From CAZHOV01 sp964534315 (lineage in GTDB: Bacteria; Bacteroidota; Bacteroidia; Chitinophagales; Saprospiraceae): a DNA stretch of 33,233 nucleotides. Shown here in pieces: positions 17,104 to 25,700 of this stretch. Where the stretch lies: the NCBI GenBank assembly GCA_964534315.1, contig CAZHOV010000047.1:1-33233 (forward strand), written 5' to 3'. The notes under the pieces were generated by a model. It had not been told where the DNA came from, did no database searches, and saw nothing but the letters and a program-made list of their open reading frames with translations. Within the stretch, counting starts at the first letter, position 1. Each line of letters begins with the position of its first letter. Position numbers and translations under genes: made by a program.

Positions 17104-20100
17104 ATGAAAAACCTACTCCCCCTCGTTTTTACCCTGCTTTTGACAATTTCTGCCGTGGCTCAATCGCCTGATACGGCTCTTGCCAATAGTTATTTGACCA
17201 AAGCAACGGAAATTGTCGAGAAAAAAGATGCGCCCATTCAAGATAGTGCCGTTATTCTTGCAAATGAAGCCCTCACTATTTTTCTCGAAACCAATGAGCC
17301 TGAAAAAATAGGTCTCTGCTATAAAACTATCGCCTTAGGATATTTCAACTCCAAAAATCATAAAAAGGCAATTAGTAATTACCTCCAAGCAATCCCTTTA
17401 CTGAAAAGGGCGTATGGTGCTCTTTCTGAAGAAATTGCTCTGGTTTACGACAAACTCGCTTATATCTATTATTTGGATTATAATGACCATTTAATGGATA
17501 GCTTAGCCAGGACGGCCGTAAAAATCTGTCAAACCACTGATTGCTCTGATTATGCCCTGGGGAATATCTATCAGGGGATGGGACTATTGCTAGACCTTCA
17601 GAACAAACCGGATTCTGCTATTTTAGCTTACAACACCGCAATTACCAGCTTTGAAAAATGCGACTTAACCAGCATTGAAACCCAAAGGCATTTAGGTAAT
17701 GCTAATTATAACCTGGCTAGGGTTTACAGCGAAATGCGTTTGAATGAAAAGGCAAATCAATACTACAAAAAGGCTATTGAGTTAGGAAAAAAAACAGAAA
17801 ATACCTCCAGTCTAAGTAATTATTACTCTGGATTGGGACTGAACTACAAACGACAAGGAGATTATTTGAGTGCGCTTGAAGCTTATCAAAAAGGAATCGC
17901 GCTCCAACTAGAACTACCCTACAGCGAAAAGTCGAAAACGCTGGCAAACCTCTATAATAATGTCGGCATTATTTATCGGAGGCTGGGAGAACCAGAAAAA
18001 TCATTTGACGAATTTGAAAAGGCCATTACAATTGAAAAAAATTTAAATGCTACCGAAACCCCTTTTTTAGCAGATATTTTTACCAATATCGGGTCCAGCC
18101 ATATCAACCTGAAAAACTTTAATAAAGCTGAAGCTTATTTTATCCGTGCCTTGAATATCCGAAAACAATTGCTCCCTCCAAATCATCCCAGAATCGCAAT
18201 TAACAACGGTGCATTGGGAATGGTTAAACAAAATATCGGTCAATATAAAGCTGCAATCAACTATTACAAAAAAGCTAATAAGATTTTTAAATCCATAGTA
18301 GGGGAAAAACATCCCAGAATTGCAAGTGGCTATTTGGCCATAGCATTTTGTTATTACAAATTGAGCAAACTGGATTTAGCCATTGAAAACTACACCAATG
18401 CCCTCATCGCGAATAATTACCACGAAGAAGCACCTAATCGATTTAACCTGGTACTTGCTCAAGATGAACTTAATACCGGTCTCCGTGAAATAAGCAGAAC
18501 TTACCATGACAAATATATTCAGTCTGGTAATCCACAATATTTAGCCCTGTCTACAAAATATATAGAAGAAGCCGTCGCCGCTACCAACTTTTTTAAAGCA
18601 AATTTCAAAAGTCCTGCTTCAAAAAAAAGGTTGATGCAAACCTCTTATCTTGATTTTACAAATCTGATCTTAAACTATCAAGAACATTATAAAAAAACGG
18701 ACGATCCCGTCTTTATCCAAAAAGCCTTCCAAATCGCAGAACAGGCGAAAAGCAATTATCTACTGGAACATTTATCTGATCTGGACGCCCGCTATAGAGC
18801 GTCCATTCCTGACTCGCTTATTGAAAAAGCACAAAAACTAGAAAACGAAATCGCCCAATTGGAAAGAAAGCAATTTGAAGCAAAAAAAGGAGAAAACGAT
18901 TCTTTAATTCATGCACTCAATAGCCTCGTTTTTGATCAAAAGGAAACCTATTCAGGTTTGAAAGAGGAGTTGGAAAAAAATTATCCAGACTACACCCGAT
19001 TACGTCATTTTCAGCGGACGGTCGATTTAAATGAGGTTCAAGCAAACCTTTCTCCCAACCAGGCAGTCATCGAATTTGTGCTTGGAGAAAATGACCTCTA
19101 TACCTTTGCCCTAACTCCTGATTCAACATCTTTGGTAAAAACTAAACTCGACTCCATTGATCTGAACAACATCTCCTCCATCCGGGAACACATTTTCCAG
19201 TATTGGCTTATGCCTCCTAACCAAAGAACTCAAAGCAACCTGGAATCAGCTACCGCTTCTTACGTAAATGCTGCAGCAGCCCTTCACAAAAAGCTGATCC
19301 AACCCTTGGGGCCGCTTCCTGATCAATTGACCATTATCCCCAGCGGAATACTTGGATACTTGCCTTTTGAAATCCTCCTAACAGAAAAACCTTCGGATCT
19401 TCTTACATTTAAGTCCTACCCTTACCTGATAAATGACCACCAAATCACCTATAATTTCTCTGCCACGCTATGGCAGGAAATGACCCAAAAAGAATCGACG
19501 TCCACCAGTGCTTATTGCTTTGCCCCTTCCTTTACAGAAGAAACGGAAAAGACGCTTGCCATCTCCGAATACCGGAGAAATAACCTGGGACCGCTGGTAT
19601 TTAATACACAAGAAGCAGAGACTATCGGGCAATTATTGGGAGCGAAAGCGTATACCGGAACAAACGCCACAAAAGAGCAATTTCTTAAAATAGCGGACAA
19701 CGCTGCTATCCTCCACCTGGCCACACATGCAAAAGTGGATGATTCCGAAAGTGACTTTTCCTACCTGGCCTTTACCTCAACTACCGATTCTCTGCCAATC
19801 GATAAGGTCTATATCCGTGAATTATACGGCATGCAAATCCCCGCTCAAATGGTGGTCTTAAGTGCTTGCGAAACGGGAATCGGCGAACTACAGGAAGGAG
19901 AAGGCATCATCAGCCTGGCAAGAGGGTTTGCCTATGCCGGAGCCGCTAGCATCATCACCTCCCTCTGGGCCGTCAACGATCAATCTACTGCAACCATCAT
20001 GACTACCTTCTATGATAACCTCGTGAACGGGCAACCTAAAGATGCTGCCCTTAGAAATGCCAAACTGGACTACATCCAAAATGCATCGGATCACCTCGAT

Positions 20101-20259
20101 GCTCATCCGTTTAAATGGGCCCCGTTTATTGTGTTGGGAGATACCAAACCGATTGAAGTTAAATCATCGGGCGATTACCTGAGTTGGCTATGGCTGGCAG
20201 GCCTGGGCGTCATTATCCTAAGCGGGATATTCTATTTGTTGAGGAGAAAAAAAGTCTAA
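17104..20259 (+). CDS. TPR-CHAT caspase-like protease, membrane-anchored
   Basis: A 1051-residue protein with a signal peptide (MKNLLPLVFTLLLTISAVAQ), about eight to ten TPR repeats (residues about 50-440, e.g. ALEAYQKGIALQLELP), a helical linker (about 490-640) and a C-terminal CHAT peptidase domain (about 700-1010). The expected catalytic dyad is present: H875 in HLATHAKVDD and C922 in VVLSACETGIGELQEGEG. A single membrane helix (about 1025-1043) followed by RRKKV anchors it, so the protease and TPRs should face the periplasm. CHAT proteases are caspase relatives; some act in defence or programmed cell death. It is convergent with the sigma/anti-sigma operon, only 14 bp apart, and both proteins carry TPRs. 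Confidence 0.93.
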   Translation: MKNLLPLVFTLLLTISAVAQSPDTALANSYLTKATEIVEKKDAPIQDSAVILANEALTIFLETNEPEKIGLCYKTIALGYFNSKNHKKAISNYLQAIPLLKRAYGALSEEIALVYDKLAYIYYLDYNDHLMDSLARTAVKICQTTDCSDYALGNIYQGMGLLLDLQNKPDSAILAYNTAITSFEKCDLTSIETQRHLGNANYNLARVYSEMRLNEKANQYYKKAIELGKKTENTSSLSNYYSGLGLNYKRQGDYLSALEAYQKGIALQLELPYSEKSKTLANLYNNVGIIYRRLGEPEKSFDEFEKAITIEKNLNATETPFLADIFTNIGSSHINLKNFNKAEAYFIRALNIRKQLLPPNHPRIAINNGALGMVKQNIGQYKAAINYYKKANKIFKSIVGEKHPRIASGYLAIAFCYYKLSKLDLAIENYTNALIANNYHEEAPNRFNLVLAQDELNTGLREISRTYHDKYIQSGNPQYLALSTKYIEEAVAATNFFKANFKSPASKKRLMQTSYLDFTNLILNYQEHYKKTDDPVFIQKAFQIAEQAKSNYLLEHLSDLDARYRASIPDSLIEKAQKLENEIAQLERKQFEAKKGENDSLIHALNSLVFDQKETYSGLKEELEKNYPDYTRLRHFQRTVDLNEVQANLSPNQAVIEFVLGENDLYTFALTPDSTSLVKTKLDSIDLNNISSIREHIFQYWLMPPNQRTQSNLESATASYVNAAAALHKKLIQPLGPLPDQLTIIPSGILGYLPFEILLTEKPSDLLTFKSYPYLINDHQITYNFSATLWQEMTQKESTSTSAYCFAPSFTEETEKTLAISEYRRNNLGPLVFNTQEAETIGQLLGAKAYTGTNATKEQFLKIADNAAILHLATHAKVDDSESDFSYLAFTSTTDSLPIDKVYIRELYGMQIPAQMVVLSACETGIGELQEGEGIISLARGFAYAGAASIITSLWAVNDQSTATIMTTFYDNLVNGQPKDAALRNAKLDYIQNASDHLDAHPFKWAPFIVLGDTKPIEVKSSGDYLSWLWLAGLGVIILSGIFYLLRRKKV

Positions 20260-20273
20260 CCTTTGGGAGGAGA

Positions 20274-20990
20274 TCAAAAAACAAATACCCTCCAACTACT
20301 CTGCACTTTTTGAAGTAAGCTTGCTGCTTTGCTTCTATTGGCATGCCCTTTAGTTGAAGCTATCTTTTTCAGCCATTCCTCAGCCTGCTCGTCTTCTCCG
20401 CTTTGCAGATAGCTTAGCGCTAAAAACCACTCGGCTCCCTCTTGCCGGGTGTTATCCTGCCTTGCTGTAATAGCTTTGAACAGAGCAATAGCCTGATCAG
20501 TTTCTCCCTGATTTAAGTAAGTATGAGCCAACAGATAGGTAGCTTCCTCTTCTTCAATCCCCTCTAACGAACGAAAAACAGAATTGTATTCATCGTCCTG
20601 AAATGCTTTTAAAGCATCTTGATACCGGTCATTTGCTCCCTCTCCTCTTACAGAAGATGAAAATACAGGCGTCTGGTAGCTTTCACTAACTAAAATGGTA
20701 TTATTAAAATTTAAATTGGCATATCCGGTGACTCCGGCTATGAGCAGGATTAAAAATCCGGCAGCGACACTCCACCAGAGGGTTTTTACCGGCTTTGGGC
20801 GCAGCTCGAAATCTTCAGCCTCCTCCAATGCCGTTAGCTCAAGCAGCTTTACCGCAGCATTGTAGGCATCGTACTCTTTTTTCAACGCTCCGTTTTCCAA
20901 CAACGCTTCTTCAAAAGCATCGCGATCCTCATCAGTCATTTGCTGCTTGAGGTACGCTTCAATCCGGTCGATATATTGAAATTCAGCCAT
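20274..20990 (-). CDS. Putative anti-sigma factor with TPR-type periplasmic domain
   Basis: From the ATG at 20990 the product is 238 residues; the longer frame to 21062 overlaps the sigma gene and is unlikely. Residues 1-65 are helical and acidic (YIDRIEAYLKQQMTDEDRDAF), the typical sigma-binding region of Bacteroidota anti-sigma proteins. A membrane helix spans about 70-90 (LWWSVAAGFLILLIAGVTGY). The periplasmic part (about 125-230) has TPR-like repeats (EATYLLAHTYLNQGETDQAIALFKAI). It starts 2 bp after the sigma-gene stop. Its role as an anti-sigma is inferred from position and topology; no sequence family was confirmed. Confidence 0.75.
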   Translation of the reverse strand: MAEFQYIDRIEAYLKQQMTDEDRDAFEEALLENGALKKEYDAYNAAVKLLELTALEEAEDFELRPKPVKTLWWSVAAGFLILLIAGVTGYANLNFNNTILVSESYQTPVFSSSVRGEGANDRYQDALKAFQDDEYNSVFRSLEGIEEEEATYLLAHTYLNQGETDQAIALFKAITARQDNTRQEGAEWFLALSYLQSGEDEQAEEWLKKIASTKGHANRSKAASLLQKVQSSWRVFVF

Positions 20991-20992
20991 CT

Positions 20993-21610
20993 TTAATCTT
21001 TTAATAGCGCCTTCATTAATTCCGGATGGTCCTGGACTTCCTGCATCAATTTTTGCAGACACAGTCGCTTTTTCTTTTTGGCCACCCCGTCATTCTTATA
21101 ACCAACTTTCTGGGCAATCTCTTTCATAGAATATCCCAATGTCCACAACTTCAGCACTTTCCTACACACCTCAGTCAATACGCTTGTAATTTGCTCCACC
21201 TGCTCTTTCATTTCTTTATGCTCCAACAACTGATGAGGGCTTTTCACACTATTTTTTCCCGCTTCAAGCATTTTTCTGACATCGCGCCATTTATTTTTCT
21301 TCCGGAGTTGACTGATCCACACATTTCTGCAGATCACATACAAATAGGTTTTTAAAGCACTTCGTTTTTCAAACTCTTTATTCTTGATATTAAAAAACAT
21401 TCGCCGGATACCCTCCTGAAATACATCTTCCGCGTCCTCGTCAGTCCCTCCGTTTTGAGCCACGAAATAAAAAATGGTAGGCTTCCAGTCACTACCATTG
21501 TACAGATAATGCATTACCTTTTCTAAATCCGGCTGGCCATCACGTATTGCAGAAATCACCTCGTGGTCTGAGTAACTCAATTGATTCGATGCTTTTGCGG
21601 GTTTGTGCAT
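20993..21610 (-). CDS. ECF-type RNA polymerase sigma factor
   Basis: A 205-residue sigma factor. Region 2 (about 30-105) has DEDAEDVFQEGIRRMFFNIKN and TYLYVICRNVWISQLRKKNK, the core-binding and -10 recognition helices. Region 4 (about 145-195) has CRKVLKLWTLGYSMKEIAQKVGYKND, the -35 recognition helix-turn-helix. There is no region 3 or region 1.1, so it belongs to the extracytoplasmic-function class. It precedes a membrane protein probably serving as its anti-sigma. Divergently, 103 bp away, lies an ECF-like promoter for the AraC/effector operon; direct control of that operon by this factor is a reasonable inference. Confidence 0.92.
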   Translation of the reverse strand: MHKPAKASNQLSYSDHEVISAIRDGQPDLEKVMHYLYNGSDWKPTIFYFVAQNGGTDEDAEDVFQEGIRRMFFNIKNKEFEKRSALKTYLYVICRNVWISQLRKKNKWRDVRKMLEAGKNSVKSPHQLLEHKEMKEQVEQITSVLTEVCRKVLKLWTLGYSMKEIAQKVGYKNDGVAKKKKRLCLQKLMQEVQDHPELMKALLKD

Positions 21611-21712
21611 TTCATTTTTCAGATTCCAAATTAGCTTATTTCAATAAAAAAAAGAAAAAAACAAGCCTCATAGTCAGAAATATACCATCTCGACAAAATA
21701 ATCATCTATCGC

Positions 21713-21741
21713 CGGTAACCTATTAGTCTTCCAAACGACTA
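21713..21741 (+). promoter_or_regulatory. ECF-type promoter before the AraC/effector operon
   Basis: CGGTAAC (21713-21719), 16 bases, then CGACTA (21736-21741). The same bipartite sequence with the same 16-base spacing occurs upstream of two surface-protein genes at 29063-29091 and 32832-32860. GTAAC/GGAAC -35 and CGWCTA -10 boxes at 16-17 bp are the usual form of ECF sigma promoters. The -10 box ends 17 bp before the ATG at 21759, implying a very short leader of about 10 bases. Confidence 0.8.
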
Positions 21742-21758
21742 AGGGAAAACCCTTTTCT

Positions 21759-22097
21759 ATGGAAGACATTATTTCTGATGCAACAATTAATTTTTTAGAG
21801 CAGTTGGAAAAAAAGGTCCTGGCCAATATGAATCGTTCCAACTTCAGTATCACCTGGTTGGCCAATGAGTTTGCCTTAAGTCGTTCGCAATTCGACCGGA
21901 AAGTGAAGGCCCTTTCGGGTCTGTCGACCGCTCTTTTCATCCGGAAGATCAAGCTAAATAAGGCCAAAACGCTGTTAAAAAATACCGATCGAAGCATCTC
22001 GGAAATAGCCTATTCCTGCGGCTATTCCAATTTAGCTCACTTCTCCCAGGAATTTAAAAACCATTATGGCAGCAGCCCAAGCCAAATGAGGAAATAA
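21759..22097 (+). CDS. Stand-alone AraC-type DNA-binding regulator
   Basis: A 112-residue protein consisting only of the AraC/XylS DNA-binding domain. The first helix-turn-helix is about residues 30-52 (FSITWLANEFALSRSQFDRKVKALSG) and the second about 79-103 (SISEIAYSCGYSNLAHFSQEFKNHYG). No sensing domain is attached. In Bacteroidota this domain usually ends a hybrid two-component protein, so the short form may be a detached output module or a constitutive regulator. It leads an operon with two large ORFs (gap 77 bp) and has an ECF-type promoter just upstream. Confidence 0.9.
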   Translation: MEDIISDATINFLEQLEKKVLANMNRSNFSITWLANEFALSRSQFDRKVKALSGLSTALFIRKIKLNKAKTLLKNTDRSISEIAYSCGYSNLAHFSQEFKNHYGSSPSQMRK

Positions 22098-22174
22098 CTA
22101 AAGGAAATGCGGAAATAGCTAAAAAGATTTTCAATGTTTTCTATCAATTTTACTCAAAAGAAAACAAAAACCCA

Positions 22175-25100
22175 ATGAAACAGCCTCCCTCTGTACAACC
22201 TAAGGCAAATTCCTCCCGAGCAAGCGGAGCAAGAGAAGGGCTATCAGAAAAATCTTCCCCTGAGGTTCATTCTCTTGCTCCGCCACCTTTGGTGTTTAAG
22301 AAGGATGAAACAAATTCTATCAAAAAGAATTCGACCATTCAAAAAGGACCAAATTCTTCGCCCATAAATAATCAATCTGTAAATAGGAAACCTACCAAAG
22401 AAGAAATTGAAGATGCGATTGAGTTTAACAATGCAAGCAAAGTCAAAGGAGAAATAGGTCGATTCAGACTGGATTGGATACGAAATTTACAGAAGGAATT
22501 AGGCGTTCGTGAACTTTCAACTGATCGATCTTTTAATGAGGAGACGGTAGTAAAAATTTGGGAGTTTCAACAGAAGAACGGACTAAAACCTGATGGAAAA
22601 ATTGGGTCAACAACTAGGAAATATCTACAGAATCAATTTAGGAGCATTGCTTATGAATTATTAGGCGAATATGCAGAGGAAAAATATGATGGAAGAGAAT
22701 TAATAAAAACAGATGAAAAAGCTGAACTAAGCGAAAACGGAAGTCGGTATTATCAAAATGCTCCAGACCGTTTCACCTATTATAAGAAAATGATTGAGGA
22801 CCTAGGTGGTTTCTTTGATGAAACTCCATTGTTTGTAAACATCATAGCCATTAGGGGAGCTGTCATTTCTAAAAGTGGAGCAATTCGACAAACCCATACA
22901 GCCTCTTTGGCAAAAAAAGACTTTAATAAAAAAAGATCATCTGGGGCCGCTCATTTTGGAGAAAGTCAAACTATAAGAAGACGCCGGAAAGAAAAGATTC
23001 ATGGATACATTAATGATACGAAAGAAACAAGCTCCCCAAAAAAATCTTCAAAATCCGATAAAACCTGGGATCAAGATTGGATTGATAAAAGCGAAAAATA
23101 CAAAAATTATGTAAATGACCATAAAGATACTTGGGACGATATTGTTGTCTCTCTATATATTGATAAAAATGGAAAAAAAATAGTTCGAGAAAGAAAAGGA
23201 TCAGTAGATCCTGGCTCAACAAATGATGATGCTAACAAAAAGCAAAAAAGACAAAATAAAAGTGCAGGAACTGCCCATTTAATTGATGGGCAGCATACTT
23301 TTCAAGTAGGTAGAAAACATAGCACCTCCACTGCAACTCATATCAAAATAGCCAAAAAACTTGTTAAAGAAAGTGGAAAGTACACGAATAAAAACAACAA
23401 AGAAAAGGATATAATTTCTGGACCCCACCGTAAAGATAAGCATAGGAATACTTATAAAAGTTATGCTTATACTGCCCTAAGGGCTCATGGTAACCAGGAG
23501 ATATTTCGGGAAAGTCAGGAAAATAGGTACGATAATTACCATATTGATCAGGAGGAGTTCCAAACAAGTGTCGATGACGGAATCACCAAAGGATTGAGGC
23601 AATATGTAGATCGGTCAGAGATAAATGCCAACTTTCATTCCGGGCAAGAACATTCCTCTCTTTCTTTAGGCTGCCAAAATATCCCACCTAGTGAATACGA
23701 AAACTTCATGAAAGAAATTTTGGAAGGCCGGGCAGCCGGCCAAAAAACCATCCTCTACACCCTTGTCGATGCCTCCAAAATCCCGCCTAAGGTGGAAAAG
23801 AAAGAGATAAAAGGTGAGAATAATAATAGCGGAGGAATTGCCTCCACTATCAGACAGTCAGCCAAAGCTATGGGAACTGCATTTAGTGAAGAAGGCCTAG
23901 AAGAATCAATGAAACCCATCAATAAATCCATCAATAGCCTTGCTTCCAAAAAAGAAACGGACCAACCTGATCCCTATAAACCGGCTCCCGAAGAGTCCGC
24001 TGATAACTCTACTAACAACATTGTTCCATTCATTACCACTTTATTCTTTAAGGATATAGACGAAAATAAACTTACCGACAAGCTTTTCTTTGCCAAACAC
24101 CCGGAAAGAGCTCGAAGGCGAATAAAACCTGAAGAAAAAGAAGCTATTCAAGAATGGGTAATGATTCGAGATAAGCATGTCAGACCAGCATTGAGGAAAA
24201 TAAAAACAGAAAGGGGAGAATCTGCACCGAAATGGGATAGGATTCGAGATAATTTCATCAATCCCGCCTTTCAAAATATCAGCTCCCAAAATAATCCAAC
24301 AAAACAACCTGTAAATAACAATTCGACGACTAATTCACCACAACCAACAACTTCAGCAATACCCATTATTAAACCTTCTCAATCAACTTCCAACCCCCAA
24401 ACATTAAACTTGGGTATTCTAAATTTGAAAGAAGGAGTAGGCATAAAACGAACCAATAATGGACAGGATGTGCTTGCTGTGCAGCAAAGACTTATGCATT
24501 TAGGCTTTCTTTCCTCTGCCAATTTCAAAAAAGAAAAGATTAAAGATACTACCCAACAGATCAACCACAAAAACATTCCTGCAACAATAATTGCCATTAA
24601 AGCCTTCCAAAGAGAAATGGCCTTTATTTCTGATCCTGATGGCAAAATCGACCTAAACGGAAAAACACATACCGCTTTAAATAGAGCTAATCAACCAATA
24701 GCTAATTCTTATCATCGTGTAGCTAGTTCCATTACCGCTGTTTTTGAAGGTGGAAAGCCCGATACTTTAAATACTTACGATAATGGAATTATTAGTTATG
24801 GCAGACACCAAGCAACCCTTTCTGGAGGAAATCTATATCTGGTTTTAGAAGAATTCACTAAACATTCTACCTCCAAAGGAAGTGCTGCTCTGAAGTCCTA
24901 TTTACCAAGGGTGAAAAAAAAGGATAAAAGTCTCAAATACGATAAAAAATTCATCCAACTTCTTAAAGAAGTAGCATATGAACCTGTCATGCTCTCCGCT
25001 CAAGAAAAAGTGTTTAAAACACAGTATTGGGATAAATCTAAAAAATTAGCCAAAGGGCAAGGTATACAGTCGGCTTTAGGATTTGCCTTTTTCTACGACA

Positions 25101-25690
25101 CTAAAATCCAAGGAGGATTAGAAACAGATATGAAAAAAGCAAGAAAAAACCTTGGAGGGAAAATAGGTGATACCATAAATGGCAATAAGATCACAGAAAA
25201 ACAATACCTCACCACTATTATCCAAGCCCGAATCGACAGGAACCTCAAATTGGGCAAAAGACAGTTGATGGAAGGAAATTACCTTTTAGAAGAACGAGAT
25301 GAACTTCAGAAAATTCTGGACTCTTCCCCAACGGACCTTACCTCATTAAAACAATTATGCTCCAAAATGGAAAAAAGACGACTAGACTCCAAAAAGTCTT
25401 ATGGGAAAAAATCCAAAAAATCCAAGGAAATCAAAGGGATAAAAAAAATTCCCGATTCCAAAAACTTATCCCGTTCCCTAAGGCGGTGGATCCATAAATT
25501 TAAAGAAAGAGGGGGCCGATACCAAAAAAATGGAAACGCACTGATCACCTCTGCAACAAAGACGAGGGGTAAATTTTGGAAAGACATTATTGATTCTGGC
25601 AACATCAACTTAACAGGAGACAAATTTGGAATTTTCAAAGTCAAAAATATCCCTCTTGTAGGCTTAAAACCTGGAGCAACACTAGAATAA
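22175..25690 (+). CDS. Multidomain cell-wall hydrolase, putative secreted effector/cargo
   Basis: An 1171-residue basic protein. Residues 1-60 form a disordered Pro/Ser/Lys/Gln leader (VQPKAN, APPPLVFK, STIQKG) like those of DUF4157-type cargo of contractile injection systems; there is no signal peptide. Then come: a PG_binding_1-like domain (about 97-155); a region resembling L,D-transpeptidase-type enzymes with NFHSGQEHSSLSLGCQNIPP (H488, C500); a Ser/Thr/Pro linker (about 700-745); a second PGB-like domain (about 755-838, VLAVQQRLMHLGFLS and AIKAFQRE); and a GH46 chitosanase-like domain (about 848-1090; TAVFEGG with E858, NGIISYGRHQATLSGG, AQEKVFKTQYWD). It probably cleaves bacterial wall or a similar glycan. 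No immunity gene is obvious. Domain calls are from motifs only. Confidence 0.75.
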   Translation: MKQPPSVQPKANSSRASGAREGLSEKSSPEVHSLAPPPLVFKKDETNSIKKNSTIQKGPNSSPINNQSVNRKPTKEEIEDAIEFNNASKVKGEIGRFRLDWIRNLQKELGVRELSTDRSFNEETVVKIWEFQQKNGLKPDGKIGSTTRKYLQNQFRSIAYELLGEYAEEKYDGRELIKTDEKAELSENGSRYYQNAPDRFTYYKKMIEDLGGFFDETPLFVNIIAIRGAVISKSGAIRQTHTASLAKKDFNKKRSSGAAHFGESQTIRRRRKEKIHGYINDTKETSSPKKSSKSDKTWDQDWIDKSEKYKNYVNDHKDTWDDIVVSLYIDKNGKKIVRERKGSVDPGSTNDDANKKQKRQNKSAGTAHLIDGQHTFQVGRKHSTSTATHIKIAKKLVKESGKYTNKNNKEKDIISGPHRKDKHRNTYKSYAYTALRAHGNQEIFRESQENRYDNYHIDQEEFQTSVDDGITKGLRQYVDRSEINANFHSGQEHSSLSLGCQNIPPSEYENFMKEILEGRAAGQKTILYTLVDASKIPPKVEKKEIKGENNNSGGIASTIRQSAKAMGTAFSEEGLEESMKPINKSINSLASKKETDQPDPYKPAPEESADNSTNNIVPFITTLFFKDIDENKLTDKLFFAKHPERARRRIKPEEKEAIQEWVMIRDKHVRPALRKIKTERGESAPKWDRIRDNFINPAFQNISSQNNPTKQPVNNNSTTNSPQPTTSAIPIIKPSQSTSNPQTLNLGILNLKEGVGIKRTNNGQDVLAVQQRLMHLGFLSSANFKKEKIKDTTQQINHKNIPATIIAIKAFQREMAFISDPDGKIDLNGKTHTALNRANQPIANSYHRVASSITAVFEGGKPDTLNTYDNGIISYGRHQATLSGGNLYLVLEEFTKHSTSKGSAALKSYLPRVKKKDKSLKYDKKFIQLLKEVAYEPVMLSAQEKVFKTQYWDKSKKLAKGQGIQSALGFAFFYDTKIQGGLETDMKKARKNLGGKIGDTINGNKITEKQYLTTIIQARIDRNLKLGKRQLMEGNYLLEERDELQKILDSSPTDLTSLKQLCSKMEKRRLDSKKSYGKKSKKSKEIKGIKKIPDSKNLSRSLRRWIHKFKERGGRYQKNGNALITSATKTRGKFWKDIIDSGNINLTGDKFGIFKVKNIPLVGLKPGATLE

Positions 25691-25700
25691 ACTAAATACC

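Noticed and set aside
20991..21062. Longer N-terminus for the anti-sigma gene
   Set aside because: It would overlap the sigma gene by 70 bp with an atypical Gly/Pro-rich start; the ATG at 20990, 2 bp after the sigma stop, fits better.
21611..21712. ECF-type promoter for the sigma gene itself
   Set aside because: A CTGACTA-like -10 is visible on the minus strand, but no matching GTAAC box is found 16-17 bp upstream.
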